Positions 1-10,910 are shown, counted from the stretch's first letter. The stretch: 64,000 nt of DNA from Acanthosepion esculentum (GCA_964036315.1 OZ038508.1:43934435-43998434); one strand, 5' to 3'. The notes: a model not told the origin generated them from the letters alone. Made by a program: numbers and translations.

Positions 1-506
1 AGAAAGGGAAATACGTAGCGGCAATACACCCACAGTTTCGATAGGGTTAAATTAAAAAAAGTAATAACAATCACAATGAGAGCCAAATGTAGGGGAAGAT
101 CGTGTTGCGCCAATCATCAAACTACGAAAAGACCGAACAATCTTGAAAATAAATAGTGGAAATTCTGTTGCGTACATTAATACTAGTGGTCGCTGAAGAC
201 AAAAAACACACCACCATCTCAGATTGACGTTATTGACCAACCGAATCTCAGGAAAAAGAATGAAGCCTGAAATCTAGAGAAACAGATTCAAAAAAAGCAA
301 AAAATACCCCCACCCTAAAAAAAAAAACAACAAGGCTCTACGGTAGGTGGCAGCTAGCTAGATATGTAAAGACATAGATAGATATAGAAATAGATATAGA
401 CATAGAGACAGGCATACAGATAGATAAATAAAGTAAATGCAGATACATAGACACACAGATATATACATATTTTTGAATTGGACATAGTCCGACAATTTAT
501 TTAAAG
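1..506. other. AT-rich stretch without recognised gene
   Basis: No coding or RNA feature recognised. Positions about 355-470 are rich in GATA/TAGA-like short tandem motifs. Confidence 0.5.
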
Positions 507-926
507 ACATTTATATAACATGTTTAACGTTCTTTTTATAGATACAAGTATTTAAGCAAATGCTCTGTTTTATAATAAACAGTATTAAATAACATTTACC
601 GGCCGGAATGTCCGAGAAATTTTCATAGAAAATTTTCGTTCTCCGACAGGAATCGAACTTGTATCCTATACGGAACCATCATTTCGCGTGATGTGCCTTA
701 ACCATTCGACCACGAAGAAGCGACTGGTTAGCAAGGTCGATTTTACTATCTTTAAACTTAAATCTTCCATGAATCTCTTCTATTCATATCTGCTCTAGCG
801 TATCAAATGAAAATTTCTCGGACATTCAGGCCGGTAAATGTTATTTAATACTGTTTATTATAAAACAGAGCATTTGCTTAAATACTTGTATCTATAAAAA
901 GAACGTCAAACATATTATATAAATGT
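507..926. mobile_element. Foldback element with about 119-bp inverted arms
   Basis: The arm at 507-625 is repeated almost exactly in reverse complement at 808-926, with only a few mismatches. The arms read inward from ACATTTATATAAYATG to the CGGACATT/AATGTCCG side. The 182-bp interior carries a tRNA-Ser-like cloverleaf on the minus strand (639-719) next to the left arm. There is no coding capacity, so it would be a non-autonomous foldback or MITE-type element. Alternatively a tRNA-headed SINE was duplicated in inverted orientation. The right arm runs directly into a TA microsatellite. Confidence 0.7.
639..719 (-). tRNA. tRNA-Ser(CGA)-like cloverleaf, probably pseudogene or SINE head
   Basis: On the minus strand an 81-nt cloverleaf can be drawn. 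The acceptor is TTCTTCG against CGGAGAA (7 pairs, one G-U). The D-arm has the A-box form TGGTCGAATGGTTAAGGC. The anticodon stem is CATCA/TGATG with loop CGCGAAA, so positions 34-36 read CGA (Ser). An extended variable arm follows, then a T-arm with loop TTCGATT. Position 33 is G instead of the near-universal U, and the T-stem has one mismatch, which argues against a functional gene. A long variable arm is characteristic of tRNA-Ser and tRNA-Leu. It may be the pol III head of a tRNA-Ser-derived SINE. No introns or encoded CCA seen. Confidence 0.55.
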
Positions 927-930
927 ATTT

Positions 931-931
931 T

Positions 932-1000
<69 letters not shown>
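931..1000. repeat. (TA)n microsatellite
   Basis: Nearly pure TA dinucleotide run abutting the right arm of the foldback element. Confidence 0.95.
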
Positions 1001-1003
<3 letters not shown>

Positions 1004-1107
1004 TATGTGTGTCCGTGTCTGTGTCCGTGTGTGAGGGGTATATATAAATATTCTTTTCTGATAGATACGAACTGACTGAGATAGATCGATATATATATAT
1101 GAACAGA

Positions 1108-1470
<363 letters not shown>

Positions 1471-1523
1471 ATTAACTCTGTCATATTGAGATCTACCTGC
1501 AGTATATCCTTTTGTGTATATAA

Positions 1524-1555
1524 GTATATATATATATATATATATATATTGACCA

Positions 1556-1630
<75 letters not shown>

Positions 1631-1660
1631 TACATAGATAGATACATAGATAGATACATA
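1524..1660. repeat. Compound (TA)n-(GA)n-(GATA)n microsatellite with interrupting TGACCATTAATATTAT
   Basis: TA runs are interrupted at about 1550 by TGACCATTAATATTAT. The same interruption in the same setting recurs at about 6481, also downstream of the MITE family. Confidence 0.9.
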
Positions 1661-2190
1661 GATAGATATGTACAGGCATAGATAGATATTTCTGGTTTAT
1701 CAATTCGAATTTAGATTAATAGCTGGCATGTATTCCTGCTAGTTCGAAAATAAGTAGTTTTCAATTCCCTGTTCTTCAGGACATTTCTGTACCTTATTTC
1801 ATACTCTAATTAAGTGTGGTAGATATTTCAATAGCATTTCTAGCAGATTATCAATTATATTGGATACTACTGTCGTTCTCTTAAAAGTCGCCTGGTGTCT
1901 GACTTAGATTATCTCCATAAACAAGAAAATGTCAACCGTTAGTAAATACAAGGGTAGATCAATTAATACATTAAAAGATAAGTGTGATAGATAAGTAAAA
2001 AAATATATATCTTATAGAGTACTCGAAATGTAAAAAGAAAGATGCGAATCAAAAGAAAGAACAACGAAAGAGAGAAGCTGAAATGCTAAGAACGAAGACA
2101 GAAAGAAAAAGAATCAGACATGATAACGAAAAGAAAATGTTGGCTAATTTTTAAATATCAAATGCTTTATTATATTTATTTATTTAGTAC
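1661..2190. other. No feature recognised
   Basis: AT-rich sequence with a purine-rich patch (about 2030-2140). No supported gene, repeat unit or RNA seen. Confidence 0.4.
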
Positions 2191-2194
2191 GATA

Positions 2195-2850
2195 AACTAC
2201 AAGAAGACACAATGCATGGATATCAGCAAAAGGGTAAGGCCAAAATATAAATTACAAATCGGGGATAACAAAATCAAACAGATACATAAATTTAAATAAG
2301 TGTTCTAACAGAAGACGGAAAGTGTGACACTGATATACGAAGACGTACTGAATTGGCCCAAAAACGCATTCCAAAAGCTAAGCAACGTATTAAGAAACAG
2401 GAAAATTTTGTTGCAAAGGAAGAAAAGAGTACTGAACTGTGACATGATAGCTGCTCTCCTGTATGATAGCGTCTCCTCAAAAATGAAGAAGAGACGTGAA
2501 GCAACAGGAATGTGGTTCTACAGAAAGATGCTAAGGATACCATGGGCCGAACATGCCATCAATAACGAGGTTTTGGAGAAAATGAAAACAAAGATGAAAC
2601 TTATACTTAACATCAGGAAGAGGTTGTTGAAATTTATGGGGCACTTAATGAGGGTGGATGGCTTAGAAAACCTGATACTCACAGGAAAAGAGGGACAGTG
2701 GAAGGCATCGCGTAACCTACTTGACGGGCTTGAGCAAATGGATGGCAGAACAGGGTTTGGGTGAAATAACAAAAAGACAAACTTATTGAGAGCTACAAAG
2801 GACGGGAAATTGTTTAGGGCCATGACCCCCTACGCCCTGAAGTGACACGT
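2195..2850 (+). mobile_element. RTE-like LINE, C-terminal tail of the reverse transcriptase protein (pseudogene)
   Basis: This is the tail of an endonuclease-reverse transcriptase of the RTE-like class, past the RT palm. The longest open segment is 2324-2764 (146 residues). Visible landmarks are TEDGKCDTDI-like text, AFQKLSNVLRNRK, KKRVLNC, a decayed LLYGSECW region, then WFYRKMLRIPWAEH, KLILNIRKRLLKFMGHLMR, and after it GLENLILTGKEG. A frameshifted tail read as LLRATKD-RKL lies at about 2770-2830. Stops and frameshifts make it dead. The region upstream (2195-2320) reads as the segment after the palm, including CMDISKR, with a stop. It is the best preserved of about ten RTE-like fragments here and serves as the reference for the others. 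Confidence 0.8.
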
Positions 2851-2957
2851 TACATAAAACAACAAATACGATACGAAGCTAAAAACAAACCAACAAGGAA
2901 GAAGAAACAATTTCAATTCTGTGGTATAGAACTGCCAGCTCAGTTCGCTTATATTTA

Positions 2958-3236
2958 TACTTATATGTCATACGTGATAAATGCTTAGGCGATCATGTAT
3001 CTTTCGATACATGACTGACGAGACAGATTTTTTTCCCGCCGGTGATTGCCAGTTCTTTCTGCGGTAGACCAATTTCCATCCATAGCTATAGAACCCGATC
3101 TGTCCTGCTATTTACCCATAACTGGGGTGGGTGGGAAGAGGACTCATTACTTTCTCAAGTGTACTAGGACGTAAGTGAATGTCATGGATTCGAACTCGGC
3201 TCTCTGATTCGTTATCCATTACTCTACCGTGCTAAG
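2958..3236 (-). mobile_element. tRNA-derived SINE family S1, near full length
   Basis: Read on the minus strand, a tRNA-like head begins near 3236 with A-box-like GGTAGAGTAATGG and a B-box around GAGTTCGAATCC. A body and a tail follow, the tail containing the hairpin ATGTATC...GATACAT. The same body recurs at 27800, 56398 and 25515. Pol III transcription from the head is inferred from family knowledge. An AT-rich end lies at the left. Confidence 0.75.
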
Positions 3237-3254
3237 GGTTTTATCACACAATAA

Positions 3255-3725
3255 CGATTGGTGTAACGTTCAGTTAGTTGGTTGGCTGGTTGTTTGATTT
3301 TGTTTAGCGGCATATGTGGTTTTTTGTTTGTTTAGCGGCATATCAACTAATTATGGTTCATTTAATGCCGAAAATTATTTTTCTAATGGCACATTAGTAA
3401 TTTCTTTCACAACAAATTATTGCTGGTAATATTTTTACTTTTTAAATCTTTTTACAAAAACATATTGCTGGTAACTTTTTTAAATATGAAAATACATTTC
3501 TGGTGTATTACTATTCATACAATACAGTGTTTTGACCCCAGTTTGGATGTTACCTATTTGCCCATAGCTGGGACTCTAACGGGTGCTACCACACCAGGTC
3601 AGGTAAGAACTAGGAACAACAGCAATTAGAAGGTGATTCCACTCATCACCCAACCTCCAATCTCCCGATAAGTGGACTCGTTGCCGGATGTAGTTTTAGC
3701 GACATGTCCTCCTCTATGGATTATT
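3255..3725 (+). repeat. Dispersed repeat family R1, copy with head, middle and tail
   Basis: The head carries TTTAGCGGCATATCAACTA and CATTTAATGCCGAAA. The middle has TTGCTGGTAATATTTT units. The tail runs CCCATAGCTGGGACYCTAAC, then AGGAACAACAGCAATTAGA, then TCGTTGCCGGATGTAG. The same order appears at 50045-50690 (minus), 54535-55465 (plus, interrupted), 36661-36960 (minus) and in part at 3940 and 37582. No coding capacity was seen. It could be a SINE or a LINE 3' end; I cannot assign a class. Confidence 0.65.
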
Positions 3726-3939
3726 TAATGCCGAAATCCAAATATTTTGTACGTAATTTTATGCTTTCAACTACAGATATTTTGTGCATAATTTTACGCT
3801 GAAACTATAAAATTATGTTTTTTTATGAATATAGTTTGGAGATCATGAAATGTATTTTTCTTAGATTTACTTTTACAATATATGTTTACATTTTGATTTC
3901 TGTGTTGCATTGATTGCTCATGTTTTTTTTTTTAAAATG

Positions 3940-4140
3940 TATGTAGGTTTTTGTTTAGGTTTCGCCATTTGCTCATATCTGGGACCATAACAAATACTAC
4001 TACTTCGAAAAAATTCAATTAAGTGGTAGTTCCTTGCTACTCAAAACCTTCAGATCAGAGGCTTTCGTACGGGAAATATTTCATGGTCAGATCCACGACA
4101 AATGCAAGGTCCATGTTTGATTTAAGTTGTAAAATGCATT
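3940..4140 (+). repeat. Repeat family R1, partial copy (tail)
   Basis: Contains GCCATTTGCTCATATCTGGGA, a diverged CAATTAAGTGGTAGTTCC segment and AAAACCTTCAGATCAGAGGC, in the same order as the tails of other R1 copies. It runs into a TA microsatellite. Confidence 0.5.
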
Positions 4141-4145
4141 TGCTA

Positions 4146-4147
<2 letters not shown>

Positions 4148-4198
<51 letters not shown>

Positions 4199-4238
4199 TA
4201 TATATATATATATTTATATATATATATATATATATATC
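4148..4238. repeat. (TA)n microsatellite
   Basis: TA run with two short TTTA interruptions. Confidence 0.95.
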
Positions 4239-4337
4239 GAGAGAGAGAAAGAGAAGAAGGAAATAAATTATCGATAAGTGACTTTCGTTATGTTTAATGA
4301 AACGTGCACTTACACGCGCACACACTCACCCCCCCAT

Positions 4338-4472
<135 letters not shown>

Positions 4473-4574
4473 CTAGCTAACCCCATGCAAGAGAATAAAG
4501 TCATTGATACACAAGGAATTATTGGGTGTGAAAGTAAACAGAAACATTTCTTAGGAGCAAATACAAAAGAAGTG

Positions 4575-5520
4575 TAACCAGGAAGACAGAAAATAGCGAT
4601 TGACATTGTATTAAAATTTCTGTACATTAAAATTGGCTGTGAAGCATAGAACTGGAAGGGATTCTCACAAGCGAGACGTATGAGAGAAACAAAAACTGTT
4701 AGCAAAGAATTTCTGGTTACATCTACCCAACTCAACTGTAAATTGGTGAGACCATATTGCCAGTCTAGTACTGCGATTAAATAAAAAAAATTTTCATAGT
4801 ACCATAGAGAAGAACTCATCTGTACAATTACCATGGAAGTATTTATAAAAAATACAAAGAGACGCCCCCTAGCGGCGGTGGAAAGTGACTGAAACCGAGC
4901 CACCAGGTTAGGAGCAATAATATTTTTCTAATTCTTCTATTGATTTTAGCAAGGGGCCCGAGGTAAATAGCAGGGGCACCCGGCCATAGGTGGCAGAAAT
5001 ATTCTAAGCATGCACGAATGGTAGACACTTAGATATGGAGAGAAAATTTGTTTTGCCCGACACAGTGAACCAACTTTTTTAGCCCGCTGACCTAGCAACT
5101 GATTCAATATATTATTTCCACTCCATGTCAGCAGATAACGTTAGTCCAAGAAGACGCAACGGGTCACTCTCAAAAGGGCCAGCCTCAGCCATACAGAGGG
5201 AAGGCAGAAAGGGGTCTCTCAGATGTTTATCGTTAGCAATTTAGTTTTGGAGGCGTTAAAATTAACAACCCCTTAATTGCCCCAGTTAACAATAGACTGA
5301 TTTTAGTTTCGGGTATGAGATGCCATTTTGGCCTTCTCTATCTGATCAGACTTAAAGTCAAGACAGTAGTAATTAGTTGTGTCATCAATGTAGGGACCAA
5401 CTCGAGAGGTAATGCTATCGGGTAGTTCATTAATGAAATTCAGAAGCACGGTAGGATCAAGGACGGAGTACTGGGGGGACTCCTGAATTACTACGAAAAG
5501 AACTGGAATTACGAAAGTAA
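4575..5520 (-). mobile_element. CR1/jockey-like LINE, reverse transcriptase palm to C-terminus (pseudogene)
   Basis: Minus-strand frames give a diverged PQGSVLGPTLF motif (read PQYSVLDPTVL), INELPDSI, and the catalytic box as YIDDTT instead of YADDTT. Next come FNASKTKLL, a short GSLCRAKQIFSP, and a CxHIW-GAP-like stretch read CHLWPGAPAIYL, then LVARFQSLS. Near the 3' end the text corresponds to the LWNSLP and FNVQKFKTNVNRY segments seen in other copies. Frames shift and stop several times. The family match rests on the same ordered landmarks in the relics at 19695, 54345, 56720 and 57665. The Ala-to-Ile change in YADD fits decay but was not checked against a family alignment. Confidence 0.75.
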
Positions 5521-5542
5521 TGTATATTACATTTACCGATCT

Positions 5543-5718
5543 TTTTTTGTTAAATTGTGAATAATTTTTCGAAAAGCTGGCCGCTGAAGAGGTACAAAAT
5601 TTCCAAAAACAATATCGATGCTGTGCCTGAGCTACAAAGCCCTGATGAGTTTCCAGAGTTTGCAAATGATCATTTGTACTTTCGAAAGACTATGGTTAAA
5701 CATAATAGATATTGAATA
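5543..5718. repeat. 176-bp direct repeat, left copy
   Basis: Nearly identical (a few substitutions) to 6035-6210, with a constant offset of 492 bp. It starts TTTTTGTTAAATTGTGAAT and ends at AATAGATATTGAATA. The left copy joins the upstream end of the LINE relic. The intervening 316 bp hold unrelated sequence and a TA run. No coding function recognised. Confidence 0.9.
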
Positions 5719-5981
5719 TCTAAGCCTTTCAATAAACCAAGAATAAATGAAGAGGAGCTGAACAAACACAAACACACATACATACACACACTATATATAT
5801 ATGTGAAAGGTTATTATGTTTTATTTTTATCCGTCATATATTTATTATTTCAAACTGAAATGTTATTTGTATTTGTAAATAATACAAAACTGATTTAAAA
5901 ATCACTGTTTAAAGCAAAATGACATATTCTCGTCAAATGTGGATATCCCCTAAAATAACGTAAATTAATACACACGGATAG

Positions 5982-5984
<3 letters not shown>

Positions 5985-6029
<45 letters not shown>
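5985..6029. repeat. (TA)n microsatellite
   Basis: TA run immediately before the right copy of the 176-bp direct repeat. Confidence 0.95.
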
Positions 6030-6031
<2 letters not shown>

Positions 6032-6034
6032 AAA

Positions 6035-6207
6035 TTTTTTGTTAAATTGTGAATAATTTTTCGAAAAGCTGGCCGCTGAAGAGGTACAAAATTTCCAAAA
6101 ACAATATCGATGCTGTGCCTGAGCTACAAAGCCCTGATGAGTTTGCAGAGTTTGCAAATGATCATTCGTACTTTCGAAAGACTATGGTTAAACATAATAG
6201 ACATTGA

Positions 6208-6210
<3 letters not shown>
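6035..6210. repeat. 176-bp direct repeat, right copy
   Basis: Partner of 5543-5718. It is bounded on both sides by TA microsatellites, so it may have been duplicated by slippage or unequal exchange through TA runs. Confidence 0.9.

Positions 6211-6212
<2 letters not shown>

Positions 6213-6245
<33 letters not shown>
6213..6245. repeat. (TA)n microsatellite
   Basis: Short TA run between the direct repeat and the MITE copy. Confidence 0.9.
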
Positions 6246-6246
<1 letters not shown>

Positions 6247-6325
6247 ATAATATAAAAGGCTCAAACACTAATGTTAACTAACCTAGTAATATTAGAGTTT
6301 GAACATTTTATATTATATTCTTACT
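6246..6325. mobile_element. Small MITE-like element, copy 2 (internally deleted)
   Basis: The ends, ATAATATAAAAGGCTCAAAC and its reverse complement, match copy 1 at 1246-1470. The interior is nearly gone, leaving an almost pure hairpin. The flank continues ACTCTGTC as in copy 1, so the two insertions share flanking sequence. The whole locus was probably duplicated. Confidence 0.65.
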
Positions 6326-6373
6326 CTGTCCTGGAATACCTGGATTCTATCCGCTTGGGAATTTATATATATA

Positions 6374-6418
6374 AACACACACACGCACACACACACACAC
6401 ATACACAGACACACACAC

Positions 6419-6482
<64 letters not shown>

Positions 6483-6496
6483 ACCATTAATATTAT

Positions 6497-6570
<74 letters not shown>
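6374..6570. repeat. Compound (CA)n-(TA)n microsatellite interrupted by TGACCATTAATATTAT
   Basis: A CA-rich tract passes into two long TA tracts separated at about 6481 by the same interrupter as at 1550. Confidence 0.95.
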
Positions 6571-6575
<5 letters not shown>

Positions 6576-7370
6576 CATAAAATTATTTTAAATATACACA
6601 CAAACGGACATGCACACATATTTAATTCTTATACTTTGGACTTTTGGGGACTGCTACTAAGATCCAATAAGGTAGAATTCCTGACGGGTGAACTATTTAA
6701 CACTTTGTTTTCATGAACATCTTAAGACGTTGTTGTTGCTAGCAAACGCTCCCTGACCTATGATACTCCCAGTTTTTGACAACAAAATATTATGATCATC
6801 AATTTTGAATTCAAATCTTATTATGCCTTAATCACGTGATCATATTCGACCAACAAGATTGCATTTTAAACAGTTATAAATATTTTTGTATGAAATGAAA
6901 CTAGTTCTACAACTACAGTTAGATGTTCTAAGCGTGTTTGAGTACTGCCTTATAGTGAAATGCTGCGAAAACATCCTAAACGATTTTCGCCATGGAAAAA
7001 AAAAGTATTGTAATTTTAATTTCCTAACTGTTATCGGCGCGGCAATTAGAATATCCTAAACGAGTTCAAATTCCTGCCTAGTATTTACATGAACTTGTCA
7101 TTTGCCCCACACCCAGTTGTTGGCTACGCAGCAGGGTGAGCCCGGCAGCCGACTCCTGTTTCACAACCATTGAAGGAAAGCCGGGAGAATAAGCGAGAAA
7201 ACGACTCCACTCTCTTTCCTTAAAAGTAATGTTAATTCACAGATAATAAAACTTTTTGCGACGCGACATAATCATCTCCGCCCTGAAAGTTTATGACATT
7301 AAAAATTAAGAAACAAAAAGTTGAAATACATAATCCATGCTCGCTGTCTTTCTCCCCTTCTTTGTGCTCA
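6571..7370. other. No feature recognised
   Basis: Mixed AT-rich sequence. A more GC-balanced patch at about 7075-7200 could be an old repeat, but no boxes, terminal repeats or coding motifs could be tied to it. Confidence 0.4.
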
Positions 7371-7373
7371 TCG

Positions 7374-7375
<2 letters not shown>

Positions 7376-7428
<53 letters not shown>
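7376..7428. repeat. (TA)n microsatellite
   Basis: Pure TA run. Confidence 0.95.
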
Positions 7429-7429
<1 letters not shown>

Positions 7430-7433
<4 letters not shown>

Positions 7434-7805
7434 ACTCTCCCATCGTATTCGACGTATGAAGGTCAAGCAGATCAGTTCCTAGGAACTGAAAGCCCGACAC
7501 CAGCACATGAGATTTGATTATAGCGGTGAAGGTTTTGTGCAGAACCATCTACACTTTTTGAAGGCCCGAATACAGAGACCTGCTGCACTATGTGCCACCA
7601 GGAACCCGAACGACCCACGCAGGTTTTGAATTCAGAATTGACCTTCTCCTAGATCAGTTGGCATCCAAGTCTATAGAACCCAGTCTGTACTCCTGCTATT
7701 TACCCAGAGTGGGAGAAGGAGATGATTAGTACCTTTCCCAATTGCAATGCCTTTGATTGGAATTCGAACTCGACTCTCCGATTCCTCAAGCCGAGCCGCT
7801 ATCCA
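7430..7805 (-). mobile_element. S1-type SINE with an alternative 3' part
   Basis: The right half (about 7649-7805) matches the tRNA head and body of SINE S1 on the minus strand, with the B-box in CGAGTTCGAATTCCAATC. The left half contains CACCAGCACATGAGA, GGTTTTGTGCAGAACCATC and CACTTTTTGAAGG, which replace the usual S1 tail. The same two-part structure is at 59626-59897. This suggests a distinct S1 subfamily with its own tail. Confidence 0.7.
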
Positions 7806-7812
7806 TATATAT

Positions 7813-7938
<126 letters not shown>

Positions 7939-8084
7939 GCACTTGTGTGTGTGTACGCGCGAATATGCGAGTGTGCGTTCATATGCGAGTGTGCATGTGT
8001 GTCAAAATTTATGAAACAAATGATGTATGATTATTGAAATGAAAATGCAACAAAATACAAAATAAAAATAATGATGAATAAAAT

Positions 8085-9300
8085 ATGTTCGTAGGGAGGA
8101 AACCAAGAAAAGATCGACCGGGAAGAATATGAAACAGAGATACGGAAAGAATGAAGGGAGGAATGTAGGAAGGTAGCGAGGAAGAGGGAAAAGAAGAAAC
8201 GAAAAATAGAGAAAAGAAGGAGAGAAAGAAAGAAGAGAGGCTGGGAGAAAGGAAGAAAATGGGTAATAAAAGGAAGAACGGTGTGAATTCAACGAATAAA
8301 AGAGACAAGAGGAAAATGATGGAAGGGAAGAAATATGGATGGTAGGGACAGACGGAGAAATGAAGATATGTAGAGGGGAGAGGAAGTAAAAATGAAGAAA
8401 GTAAGGATAGAAGAAGAGAAGGAATGAAAATGAATGATGGAAGTAAATCTGGATAGGGTGAAGGTTCGAGGAAGTAGAAATGAAGAAGAGGAGAACGAAG
8501 GAAATGATTGAAGGAAGAAGATATAAAAATGAAGAAAGTAAGGATAGAAGAAGAGAAGGAATGAAAATGAATGATGGAAGTAAATCTGGATAGGGTGAAG
8601 GTTCGAGGAAGTAGAAATGAAGAAGAGGAGAACGAAGGAAATGATTGAAGGAAGAAGATATAAAAATGAAGAAAGTAAGGATAGAAGAAGAGAAGGAATG
8701 AAAATGAATGATGGAAGTAAATCTGGATAGGGTGAAGGTTCGAGGAAGTAGAAATGAAGAAGAGGAGAACGAAGGAAATGATTGAAGGAAGAAGATATAA
8801 AAATGAAGAAAGTAAGGATAGAAGAAGAGAAGGAATGAAAATGAATGATGGAAGTAAATCTGGATAGGGTGAAGGTTCGAGGAAGTAGAAATGAAGAAGA
8901 GGAGAACGAAGGAAATGATTGAAGGAAAAAGATATAAAAATGAAGAAAGTAAGGATAGAAGAAGAGAAGGAATGAAAATGAATGATGGAAGTAAATCTGG
9001 ATAGGGTGAAGGTTCGAGGAAGTAGAAATGAAGAAGAGGAGAACGAAGGAAATGATTGAAGGAAGAAGATATAGATGGGGTGAGTGATAAAAGGAGAAAT
9101 GAAGATTTGGAGAGGGGTTAGAATGTAGGAATGATGAAAGGACGTATAGAAGGGGAGGATGAAGGAAAATTATTGAAGGAATATTGGAAGGAGAAACGTA
9201 AATGAATGAAAGAATGAATCAAAGAAGGAACTGAACTCGTGGAATGAAGTAAGGAACTATGTAAATAACTAAATATGTTATAAAGGAGAGATGAAAAAGT
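8085..9300. repeat. Purine-rich (GA) block of about 1.2 kb
   Basis: The plus strand is overwhelmingly A and G for more than a kilobase, built from GAAG/GGAAGAA words. It contains the 137-bp tandem array at 8389-9073. It could form triplex or other non-B structures. No coding function is supported; the translations are low-complexity. Confidence 0.85.
8389..9073. repeat. Tandem repeat, 137-bp unit, about 5 copies
   Basis: The word GTAAGGATAGAAGAAGAGAA recurs at 8401, 8538, 8675, 8812 and 8949, exactly 137 bp apart. Copies are nearly identical; one carries AAAAAG where the others have AGAAG. Homogeneity points to recent amplification by unequal exchange. Confidence 0.95.
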
Positions 9301-9312
9301 AAAAGAAGAACA

Positions 9313-9570
9313 CACGACACTATTTACATTATTAGGATTATTGTCCCCATCTTTGTCGTCAAATTTATTACGAAATAAATGTAATAAATATGGCGACAAA
9401 GATGAGGACAATAGTGCGAATAATGTAAATAGTGTACATAATACCTCATCTCAGAAATATAGACAGATACTGAAAAGCCGAAACGTTGTAATAAATATGG
9501 CAACAAAGATGAGGACAATAGTCCGAATAATATAAATAGTGTACATAATACTTCATCTCAGTAATATAGA
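9313..9570. repeat. Penelope-like-tail repeat P1: one inverted and two direct copies
   Basis: The unit contains GGCGACAAAGATGAGGACAA, AATGTAAATAGTGTA, CTCATCTCAGAAATATAGAC and GCCGAAACGTTGTAATAAAT. Direct copies begin at 9381 and 9488 (period 107). A third copy lies head-to-head at about 9319-9372. Related units are at 23911-24225, 41433-41515 and 63295-63400. Terminal duplication in direct and inverted orientation is known for Penelope-like elements. No coding part is present, so that assignment is tentative. Confidence 0.65.
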
Positions 9571-10185
9571 CAAAAACAAACGAATGAAAAAAAATATGAA
9601 GAAAGAAAGAAACAATAGTAGAGTAAAAGACTGTATGGAAGTGTGGAAGGAAGCGAAAAAGAAAGGTGGTAATACTAAAAAGAAGGAAACGGGAAAGGAA
9701 AAAATAAAAGAAGATAATTTCTGAATGAAGAAATAAACTCTCCTTTGCGTGACGAATTTCTCAGTGAGGTGATTTGGGTCCTGAGTGTATCTTTCCGGTT
9801 CTTTTTTAGTCACCGAAACTTTAGTCACTGAAACACTTTGGTGTCGTGTTGTTTTAACCTCATGTGTAGTGAGCGTCATCCTCACCGGGTGTTTCTTTTT
9901 TATGCCCATGTGCCATACCAAGTTAAGTGCTTCACCAAGCATCAATGATTAACAATTACGTCTCGCAAATCATAATTACCATGATGCTTTATATCCTTAC
10001 TAAATACAGAACATCTGTGACCTTGTGCTTTATTCAAATATATTTTCTTCTCTATTCAGAAGATTGGCGTAACACAATCTTCTCGTTTGTATTGCTTACC
10101 TTTGCTCATACACCGTACTACGTTCAACTTAATTTTAGAAACTAAGAAAACAGTACCTAACTGCTAAGTAACATCTTTCGTTTTG
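9571..10185. other. No gene recognised
   Basis: The first 150 bp continue the purine-rich theme. The rest is ordinary AT-rich DNA with short open frames lacking recognisable motifs. Confidence 0.4.
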
Positions 10186-10189
10186 AAAC

Positions 10190-10530
10190 AATGAAAAGGG
10201 ATCAGTGAAAAACTCCTCATAGATGAAGAAAAAATAAACTAGGTGGCATCAGAAATATGGTTCTAAAGAAAGAGGCTGATAACTCCATGGGTAGAACACG
10301 TCAAGAACGATAAATGTTTATGGGAAAATGGAAGCAAAATAGACATTTATACTCTGAATCAGGAAGAGACAGCTAAATTACTTGGTCGCATAATGAGGAA
10401 GCTCAGCTTGGGGAATTTAACACTCACATATCATAACGGGCAGGAGAAGGAGAGTAGAAAGAAGCCGGAAACCGACCTGAATATGAATGCATGGAGGAAA
10501 AGTGGGACAGAAGGCCTAACAAAAAAAAAA
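10190..10530 (+). mobile_element. RTE-like LINE C-terminal relic
   Basis: Degraded text corresponds to the segment of 2470-2760. Words such as ATGGTTCTAAAGAAAGAGGC (for WFYRRML), CCATGGGTAGAACACGT (PWxEHV) and TCAGGAAGAGACAGCTAAAT (RKRQLK) appear in the right order, with stops and frameshifts. Confidence 0.6.
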
Positions 10531-10744
10531 AAAAGAAAAGTTGCTAAGTGCTACACGGAATAGAACAGCTATGATCATCCACGTCCTCAAAGAATTGATT
10601 GACGGATTTCGTTTTCTACATATTATCAATCTTTGCAGGTTATTTAAAGTCATGCTTTCTAAATTCCAAAATGTCTTTTGAACTAATAAGAGTTTAATGA
10701 CACAAGTCTTATTAATTAACACATAGGTATCATTCCAACGGTAT

Positions 10745-10910
10745 TTGTCTGTAAGGGAATATAAAGAACCCAGCGGGAATTGGAACACGGCTCACCGATT
10801 AAAAATTTCGCGCCATTATCCATTGCCCCGCTCACACATCCAAGGTTACAACACCTTATATTCACTTATACTGACCAAGCTCGAGATTGCTTAAGTTATA
10901 ATAAATAACT
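10745..10910 (-). mobile_element. 5S-tRNA dimeric SINE, diverged copy
   Basis: On the minus strand ACTTAAGCAATCTCGAGC resembles the 5S rRNA internal promoter segment. It is followed by a tRNA-like segment with GGCAATGGATAATGG in the A-box position and a diverged B-box region near 10785. The order matches the clearer copies at 10960-11206 and 29265-29505. Confidence 0.6.
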
